A DNA stretch of 64,000 bases, from contig JAMWET010007157.1 of the NCBI GenBank assembly GCA_024036415.1, positions 836,501 to 900,500 of the forward strand, read 5' to 3'. Positions 59,801 to 64,000 of this stretch are shown one piece after another (position 1 is the stretch's first letter; each line of letters starts with the position of its first letter). The translations under genes and the position numbers were made by a program. The notes below the pieces were generated by a model. That model did no database searches, had not been told where the DNA came from, and was given only the letters and a program-made list of their open reading frames with translations. This DNA comes from Prochilodus magdalenae (Eukaryota; Chordata; Actinopteri; Characiformes; Prochilodontidae).

Positions 59801-60293
59801 CACTTGCGTAATAAAGCACTCCAGTCTGAGCTCAGACGAGCTGATAGGTGGGAGAGGTGCAGCGTGAATGGCTCACCATGGCAGCAGCATGGCAGATGAC
59901 TCCGGGGTCGCTGCAGCGCACCTGGAGGCTGGCATTACCATCTGTGAGCGTGTGTGAGGAGACGGAGGACAAATGGGGTCTTTAGATCAGCAATAGCGGA
60001 CAGGACAGGACTCTGTAAATGTGTGTGTGTTCTAGAGAGAGAGAGAGGGTGAGAGAGAGAGAGAGGGACAGAAAGAGAGAGAGACAGAAAAGGAGACAGA
60101 GCATATGTGTGTAAGGCTGGTAATGAGCAGCACCTGGTGGGCTTTCTGTGGCGGGCGGCAGCCGGATGGCTTTCTTAAGGAAAGTGAGTTCGGGGTGGTA
60201 GAAGCGGAAGGTCTGGTCCACCACATGTGGAGTGGGTTCTACATTCACCTGGCAGATAGCCAGAGGCTGACCGTCTTCTGCTCGGAAAAACAC
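42393..60293 (-). CDS. nphp4: nephrocystin-4, C-terminal part (seven exons, spliced; 5' part outside window)
   Basis: Nephrocystin-4 is a scaffold of the ciliary transition zone. It works with NPHP1 and RPGRIP1L, and its loss causes nephronophthisis and ciliopathy in humans. Seven minus-strand exons join to about 315 residues and a stop: 60134..60293, 59877..59941, 57949..58034, 52998..53169, 47831..48010, 46056..46199 and 42393..42533. All six introns are GT-AG and the phases are mutually consistent. The product matches my memory of the human C-terminus: [63 protein letters not shown] and the closing [15 protein letters not shown]. This part of the protein carries the Ig/MSP-like domains. 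Intron lengths are about 192, 1842, 4779, 4987, 1631 and 3522 bp. Human NPHP4 has 1426 residues (from memory), so roughly the first three quarters lie beyond 64000. I see no stop or frameshift inside the exons. Confidence 0.97.
42575..42725 (+). repeat. interspersed repeat R4, copy a (nphp4 intron)
   Basis: It shares cctggtagaccaccaaaaacg, ggtccccatcagata and similar words with 58770-58830. A poly-T run lies near its left end. Confidence 0.5.
42965..43283. repeat. interspersed repeat R1, copy 2, inverted halves (nphp4 intron)
   Basis: The left half (tccatctgtttctttgcatg, ggtattatttgggtggggga, ctgtccactctattag) is R1 read backwards. The right half (gactacagtctgcaaa, gtaagtggaactgata, ggacaatgagtgtagaa) is R1 read forwards. 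Confidence 0.65.
43370..43510 (+). repeat. interspersed repeat R5, copy a (nphp4 intron)
   Basis: The words atcctgtattcacaatgct and cataaagcattata match the complement of 55530-55600. Confidence 0.45.
43990..44330. other. CpG-dense block in the last nphp4 intron
   Basis: At 44070-44300 about sixteen CpG dinucleotides occur in 230 bp (gacgcgccagc, gccgtcgaacccg, gagatacggcacg, tcgcagagcgcc, gcgaacgcag). The flanking AT-rich DNA has almost none. Open frames of 90-101 codons on both strands are not recognisable. Confidence 0.4.
44400..44680. other. candidate conserved non-coding element (nphp4 intron)
   Basis: Repeat-free block with gccagttaatgagtttgcag, ctcctaattaaagtg and gttcttaaataacc. Judged from composition only. 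Confidence 0.3.
44779..44811 (+). repeat. (CT)n microsatellite
   Basis: About 15 CT units. Confidence 0.93.
44935..45112 (+). mobile_element. LINE 3' end fragment (nphp4 intron)
   Basis: The text gtgataacatgctcatatac to ctgaaggatgacgtttcatt and a gataataaaaatcacttgtg end parallel the element at 39.85-40.15 kb. Confidence 0.5.
45190..45430 (+). repeat. DANA/Mermaid-like SINE (nphp4 intron)
   Basis: In order: ggcggagtgggagtgttgtc, gtctcacag, gtttgattccc (B-box-like), ggtcctttctctgtgtggtt, tccatgttctccc, ctaaattgcctc, gatggcaacctgtccaggg and cctctgctgg. This is the usual layout of the family. Confidence 0.75.
46056..46199 (-). CDS. nphp4: nphp4 exon
   Basis: This exon is exactly 48 codons, from CTCCAG|GCATTT to TTTCAG|GTTAGG. 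It starts [13 protein letters not shown] and continues with [20 protein letters not shown] and [14 protein letters not shown]. This matches the human NKRITYTNPYPS..FHLHSDHPELL segment (from memory). Confidence 0.97.
46774..47230. repeat. interspersed repeat R3, copy b (nphp4 intron)
   Basis: It starts ttaaggtggacctattatgt and has tctgagacgctctgttcgag and ctttaagccccacctgcc. From memory this resembles a repeat common in teleosts. The right end is not defined. Confidence 0.45.
47641..47720 (+). repeat. 22-bp tandem repeat, 3.6 copies (nphp4 intron)
   Basis: The unit atctcacatcaaaacaaaca plus ac repeats exactly at 47641, 47663 and 47685. A partial copy with a C-to-T change follows. Confidence 0.95.
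47831..48010 (-). CDS. nphp4: nphp4 exon
   Basis: This exon is exactly 60 codons, from GCTCAG|GTGGATCC to CCCGG|GTAAAT. It encodes [20 protein letters not shown], a middle segment with SFRYLNVVD, and ends CKQPLISR. It aligns with human [20 protein letters not shown] and CRQPLIS (from memory). It is the most conserved and easiest exon to recognise. Confidence 0.97.
48011..49260. other. nphp4 intron, no other feature; (AAT)n near 49155-49183
   Basis: AT-rich intronic DNA. Confidence 0.6.
49262..49445 (+). repeat. interspersed repeat R1, copy 3 (nphp4 intron)
   Basis: Matches the left part of R1: tttaaacacctcattgtcac, ctggactgagaatagg, ggacacagcgtttaaaactc and gtgtctgatcctctcacacc. Confidence 0.7.
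49625..50160 (-). mobile_element. L2-like LINE fragment, antisense (nphp4 intron)
   Basis: On the minus strand two overlapping frames give [20 protein letters not shown] and then [20 protein letters not shown]. This is the FLGV..I and KKAQQRLFFLR landmark pair of L2/CR1 reverse transcriptases. Later sequence is decayed. Confidence 0.75.
50161..51659. other. nphp4 intron, nothing else recognised
   Basis: AT-rich intronic DNA. Confidence 0.5.
51660..51842 (+). repeat. interspersed repeat R1, copy 4 (nphp4 intron)
   Basis: Right part of R1: gaagaacagggtgaaagggg, gactacagtctgtaatg, aactacaaggtgcttttaca and tggtaagtgg. It abuts the next transposon remnant. Confidence 0.65.
51843..52370 (-). mobile_element. 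decayed Tc1/mariner-like transposon, antisense (nphp4 intron)
   Basis: Diverged matches run in order: tgaagcttgctttgtgca, gtcatgctggaact, gggccttcaccaaac, agcatacaaaatgtcg, ttgtgtgctgatgttaatga, tgacttttatgcactatgcc and atatctaggagggaagaaat. This is the antisense of a common fish transposase gene and the same family as the element at 60.9 kb. Confidence 0.7.
52998..53169 (-). CDS. nphp4: nphp4 exon
   Basis: The 172-bp exon runs from GGCAG|TGACCCC to CTCGAG|GTACAC. After the split Thr codon it encodes [20 protein letters not shown], then a segment ending TSHPLELE. The WQVY..LQR..V motif matches the human Ig-like region. It ends in phase 0. Confidence 0.96.
53339..54250 (-). mobile_element. 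decayed Tc1-like transposon, antisense (nphp4 intron)
   Basis: The left end reads catggacaaatttgttggta and the right end gggtgccaaaaaaaatctat. These are degraded inverted ends. Inside, tagatgtttaacaggattcagatc and attatcctgttggaggaccc are antisense transposase landmarks. A (TTA)n run lies at 54194-54215. Confidence 0.65.
54251..54769. other. nphp4 intron, nothing recognised
   Basis: No supported feature. Confidence 0.5.
54770..54970. mobile_element. MITE-like repeat (nphp4 intron)
   Basis: The words ttagtaacacattacg, ttataaatgtttgttaaata and gatttataaatgcacttata are typical of a fish MITE with a gtaacacttta end. Ends are unclear. Confidence 0.4.
55530..55605 (-). repeat. interspersed repeat R5, copy b (nphp4 intron)
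   Basis: Complement of the block at 43376-43420, followed by tatatagtgttaccac, a MITE-type end. Confidence 0.45.
55606..56104. other. nphp4 intron, nothing recognised
   Basis: No supported feature. Confidence 0.5.
56105..56440. repeat. interspersed repeat R1, copy 5, inverted halves (nphp4 intron)
   Basis: The left half (tcagctccacttaccattta, ctgtagtccatcaga, ggtggatcattctgagcact) is R1 backwards. From about 56320 (aacacaccacaacc, atcagtgtcactgcagtg, ataatacctgctgg) it reads forwards. Confidence 0.65.
56441..57689. other. nphp4 intron, nothing recognised
   Basis: AT-rich intronic DNA. Confidence 0.5.
57690..57905. other. candidate conserved non-coding element (nphp4 intron)
   Basis: Repeat-free block immediately downstream of an exon. 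It has gatgggcgcattaaaatatc, gcaaattacattaatcacgc and gggattaatcaagg cores. Homeodomain-type sites are dense. This is the strongest CNE candidate by eye. Confidence 0.35.
57949..58034 (-). CDS. nphp4: nphp4 exon
   Basis: The 86-bp exon has acceptor CCACAG|GCTCC and donor TTCAC|GTATGT. It encodes 28 codons, [20 protein letters not shown] and then KKFFITVF. Two bases are left over and complete a Thr codon with the next exon. Confidence 0.94.
58136..58168. repeat. AT-rich perfect inverted repeat
   Basis: The 12-bp arms atttaatattat (58136-58147) and ataatattaaat (58157-58168) flank a 9-base loop. Confidence 0.9.
58640..59060 (+). repeat. interspersed repeat R4, copy b (nphp4 intron)
   Basis: It shares cctggtagaccaaaactgtcccc with R4-a and continues with ctgctgtaagaagttcctcg, gaaaagctgctggtcctctg and atcatctggaatgatgaaac. 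This looks like decayed Tc1-type transposase DNA, and the remnant at 59061 may be its continuation. Confidence 0.5.
59061..59640 (+). mobile_element. decayed Tc1/mariner-like transposase, C-terminal part (nphp4 intron)
   Basis: In one frame [16 protein letters not shown] is followed by a TAG (59404-59406), then [20 protein letters not shown] and GGPIKY. This matches the C-terminus of DD34-type transposases (..SMPRR...I...GG.T.Y). It is inactive. Confidence 0.65.
59877..59941 (-). CDS. nphp4: nphp4 exon
   Basis: This 65-bp exon has acceptor CACAG|ATGG and donor CATG|GTGAGC. It supplies two bases that complete a split Asp codon and then 21 codons, including [23 protein letters not shown] is the recognisable family motif. 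The segment before the motif looks shorter than in human, judged from memory. Confidence 0.93.
60031..60097 (+). repeat. (GA)n tract in the 192-bp nphp4 intron
   Basis: Interrupted GA runs between two coding exons, so it lies in the pyrimidine-rich sense strand of the intron. Confidence 0.9.
60134..60293 (-). CDS. nphp4: nphp4 exon (first of seven in window)
   Basis: The exon starts in phase 0 after a CCCCGCAG acceptor and ends before CAG|GTGCTG. It encodes about 53 residues, including [13 protein letters not shown] and [20 protein letters not shown]. It is 160 bp, leaving one base to complete an Asp codon with the next exon. Downstream a GA-rich intron of only 192 bp follows. No earlier exon was found between 60294 and 64000. 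Confidence 0.95.
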
Positions 60294-60716
60294 CTGCGGG
60301 GCACATAAAGGCATTACAGGTCATGCACCTTGCTCGGCAGGAGATCATGTAAAAACAACAGGTTTTCATCCATCACTCCACAATTTCCCCCTAAATATAC
60401 AGCAGTGTGGTTTAACCTTATAAACTGAGATGGCCCTCTCACAGGACTTGACTTTGCTTCTGCTTAAAAGCTGCTGAATAATTCACAGTAGTTACTGCAT
60501 GATCAGGCTTACTGTTTCCGTATCATGACAACCAAAGTTTGAAACTTTTTTGGTGTTTAAATAAGGCTAGTTTAAATTATTCATAGATGTATGTCAAGAA
60601 AAAATGCAAGGAACGTTTAGAATTATTCATTAGGATGAATTTCTTAATAATATGAAGCAAAAAAAAAGCAAAAAAAACTCTGTACCATGAAAAGTTGGCA
60701 AACATTTATTGCAAAT

Positions 60717-60753
60717 ACTAGTAACTAGTGACACCAGGTCACTAGTTACTAGT
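60717..60753. repeat. perfect 16-bp inverted repeat (nphp4 intron)
   Basis: The arms actagtaactagtgac (60717-60732) and gtcactagttactagt (60738-60753) flank a 5-base loop (accag). Confidence 0.95.
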
Positions 60754-60924
60754 GGAAGATTGTTACTAGACTAGGGCTTCTTTTCATGCTGCAAACTTTT
60801 ATAAAACTCACATCTATGATTATGTTCATTTCAACTAGTGCAAACATGTTTTGGTCTTTCTGATATAAACACAAACATCTAATCCTTTAAACATAACATA
60901 TGTTTTATTTGAAGCTTATTACAT

Positions 60925-61430
60925 ACACGTGTGGCCAAAAGTATGTAGACACTCAGCTAATTTCAAGCGCCTCAGGCATACTTACGCCAGGTGTACAAAA
61001 TGCAGTGTAGAGCCATGGGATTGCTTTAGACAAACGCTGTCAGTGTATAAGGCTGTAATGAAAGCTCAATGACTTTAAATGTGGCACTGCAATAGGATCC
61101 CATCATTACCACAAGTCAATTAAAAAAAATTCTGTCCTGCTAGAGCTGCTTCAGACAACTGTAAGTGCTATTACTGAACAGTGAAACCATCTAGGATCAA
61201 CAACAGCTCAGGAACAAAGCGGTAGAACACACTGTAAAATAACTGTATTAGCAAACAAACTGTTTGTCTATGGTCAAGCAGCTGCACACAGCCTAAAATC
61301 ACTATGCGCAAGCATCAGCTGATGTGTAAACTCCATCATTGGACTCTGGAGCAAACCAGCAGTCTGATGGATGAATCTGGGTTTGGTGGATGACAGGAGG
61401 AGAATGTTACTTACCAGAGTGCCAGCAGTA
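60925..61430 (+). mobile_element. decayed Tc1/mariner-like transposon (nphp4 intron)
   Basis: The left end contains gtggccaaaagtatgtagac, the familiar terminal sequence. Internal sites include ggactctggagcaaaccagc, gatggatgaatctgggtttg and gacaggaggagaatgttact. The order is that of a fish transposase gene, with deletions. Confidence 0.7.
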
Positions 61431-64000
61431 AAGTCTGTTGTGTGTGGGGGTGGGGGATTGCTGTTTTTCTTAGTTACACTTAAGGGTAATGTTAATGCTA
61501 CAAAGTTAAGGGTTTGGAATTACTGAAATCAAAACTGCAAAACATTAAATTAATATTTAAGGGGTCCAAGTTACAGAATGAAAAGGCTCAGCCAGATCTA
61601 GTGCAGGATCACTCTCAGGGGAATTAAGTGTTCTGTCAGCTTCACAGCGGCATCCAACACGTTTGCACATTCCTGGAGGTGGTGTCAGCCTGTGTGCAGC
61701 AATACTTGACCCCGAGTGACCCAGGAGTGACATGGGAGTACGGAGTAAAGTGTGTAAGCGTGTGTGTCAGCAGTATTATAGGGCGAAACTCTTGCTAGGC
61801 TGTATATGGGAGCTCAAGCCTGCAGGCATAACTCTAAGCACACAAACATGTACACTCAAACATGCTATGATCAATCGAGGACTCCCACACTGTGTCACAC
61901 ACACACGTGCAACAACAGAGCTATGGACCGTGCTTACAAACATAGTGCACTAACAATATAAAAGTCATGTACAGACAGTCGGTAGGAATATTTCATTCTA
62001 TCATTTCCAATAGACACGACCAAGCTTCACTCAGGAATGCATTCACAAAGTGACTGTGATTATTTGTTTGTTAATAATTAACTGTTTAGTCTATAATGGC
62101 TCTGAGACACCCAAAATAAAAATACACAATAAACAAACACACTGTTTGTACATCAAGTTAGTCCTCCTTCATGAAGCGCTTGTGCATGCATTGTGCTAGA
62201 ACTGTGCTAGATAAGCTAGAGAGGCTAATGGACCTTATACCGGTCTATAATACAGAGGTATTGAAAAATACACATTGTGTGTAACCATAATAAACCTGCC
62301 CTGCATAAGAACATGGCTTTGTTTAAACTGAAACTAATAAGCTTAAAAGTTGACAAAATGACCGGAATACATAATAAGGAACAGCTGGACATTTGCATTC
62401 ATTACTGGAGAAAGTTATCTTCTCACTCCTGCTTATTTTACTGCACTGTTTATTTGCAAAATTTTTCATGTTGGGGAAAAAACATTGTCATATTTTACAT
62501 GCACTTTTTTTACAAAATGTTAAATTCAACAATAAACAGAATTAGTGAACCACAGTTTGCAGGTTATATTTAGTCAGTCTCTACAGATCTGTACACATGT
62601 GTAAACTTGGATTGTGTCTAAAGTGTGATAAATGCTGAACACTCTTATAGCATTTAGACAGGCCCATCTCTATAAAACCATGCTTGCAGATGTTCCTCCA
62701 TTTGGTCATTTTTTGAAGGCAGCAAAGATGCATCCTTTTCTGGCTTATATATCTCATAATTCTTTGTATTAGTGCTGTTAATGTAAGTAAAAAAAAAAGG
62801 CAGAAAACACTAACACTGGCACGCTGGACAACACTGTGTTGTGATACAGCAGATGTAATAAGGCACAGAGACAGAATCTTTGCACACAACTATGTGGGAC
62901 TGCTTTGTCTCAAAAAACCTCAGGTTCACTCAAAAAACATCCAGTATGTCTATTCTATAATTTTGCAACCACCACACATTACAGTTTCTCTCTGAGAACA
63001 TGGGTAAAACAATTATCTGTCTTATCGCTTGTGGATGTTTGCTTTTGGAAAAATCACTGTAGCTGTGCTATCATTCGGAAAGTGGTCCTGAGGAACACTA
63101 GTTTTAGGGTGCATGCTTAATTACGTGCTCATGCAAAAAAACATTTCCTGAATTTAAAAGACTTGCCTATTCATATAGAAACTGCTGGTTTAAACTGATT
63201 TGACTGACGTTTTTTTCCTTTCTTTTTTTCCATAGCATAGTATTCTTATTTTTTTCATTGCAACCGTGGCCACGTGGGAGAAAGTTTACTGAACACTGGC
63301 AAAAATTCCATTCAGTCGCATGAGAAAGTCTAGACTTTGCTCATAGCCATTACATAACACTGAGTTTCAAATTTGTTAAGCTGTGTTGTAGCTGATCAAA
63401 ACCAGGCGGGTTGGAAAATGACAACACATTTGCCACCATGCACTTTGTCATTGTGATTGTTTGTCTTTGGGCTGCAAAAAAATTGTTCAGAAGAGCATGT
63501 ATGGGTCAAATGGACTAAGAAGGTCTTCTCTTCTCACATCCCTCAAGCACACTAGTACAGCCCACACAGCCAGCACAGAATTTCATGCATTTCCATCCAT
63601 TATGCTATATCACAGCCATGAATGCGAAGATATGTACATGGCATAAAAAATGAAGTCACGGCTGACTACATTTCAGAATGGAGTGGCAAAAAAGTGCCAG
63701 AGGCCTAAAAGGAAAAATCCTCAAACTATAGCCTACAAGCTAAGCTTCTACTCCTGTAGTTTGTTGTTTGTGTCCTCGAATGGTGATGAGCCTGTTTGAA
63801 ATGGACTCGGAGACCACAGGAGAGACCGCTCACTCAAGCGTGAACTGCTTTCTGAGAGCTTGGTTAGGCTCCATAACCAGCAGGACGTCTGGCAGCTAGT
63901 TAAGCTAAAGATGTATCTTTTTACAGAGGAATGAGGAGGAGTGAGAGAGGGATTGTAAGTGGAGCAGCTCTGTTTTCTCTAAAGTAGAACTGAATACCAG
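61431..64000. other. probably nphp4 intron; one short repeat at 61836-61905
   Basis: The stretch acacaaacatgtacactc with gaggactcccacactgtgtc repeats 59175-59240. I found no further nphp4 exon on the minus strand here. Short upstream exons could be missed. Confidence 0.4.

Noticed and set aside
62581..62889. 102-codon minus frame as an upstream nphp4 exon
   Set aside because: Peptide shows no similarity to nephrocystin-4 and no splice sites fit.
63780..63960. Possible nphp4 exon or retroelement tail near the right edge
   Set aside because: No minus-strand frame resembled the protein, and the plus-strand words were too weak to classify.

Overview
The window is nuclear DNA from a teleost fish. 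Evidence is spliced GT-AG exons of a vertebrate gene, AT-rich non-coding DNA, long microsatellites, tRNA-derived SINEs, L2-type LINE remnants and many decayed Tc1/mariner-like transposons. One interspersed repeat (R1) resembles, from memory, a family common in characins and catfishes, so an otophysan fish is my best guess. Species cannot be fixed from sequence alone.

The only protein-coding gene I can demonstrate is the 3' end of nphp4 (nephrocystin-4), on the minus strand. Seven coding exons run from 60293 down to the stop codon at 42393. All junctions are GT-AG, the reading phases agree, and together they encode the last ~315 residues of this ciliary transition-zone protein. The rest of the gene must lie beyond 64000. 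The introns hold most of the repeats on the right side: four R1 copies, Tc1 remnants, an L2 fragment, SINEs, a palindrome and a CpG-dense block.

Positions 1-42392 lie downstream of nphp4 and contain no gene I can recognise. In human the corresponding flank is the large gene-poor interval toward AJAP1, so a regulatory desert is the natural reading. From left to right it holds: a tRNA SINE (1.06 kb); a Tc1/mariner remnant (2.9-3.5 kb); an unassigned exon-like segment (9.0 kb); R1 (9.5 kb); a short Tc1 derivative with intact ends and TA duplication (10.5-11.3 kb); a 1.27-kb trinucleotide-periodic higher-order repeat (11.8-13.05 kb); a foldback MITE (14.8 kb); a purine-rich minisatellite (18.2-18.8 kb); a SINE (20 kb); unique CNE-like sequence (21-21.8 kb); a decayed L2 LINE (21.8-23.9 kb); CA, GATA, GA and GACA microsatellites; further LINE and Tc1 remnants (31.9-36.3 kb); and a cluster of polypurine tracts (37.1-38.7 kb).

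I found no operon, phage, CRISPR or other novel multi-gene system. The most unusual signal is the 11.8-13.05 kb repeat. It keeps one serine-rich frame open for 462 codons with no frame-breaking indel, much of its variation falls on third codon positions, and it is bounded by plausible splice signals. This may be only a repeat artefact, and it needs transcript evidence.
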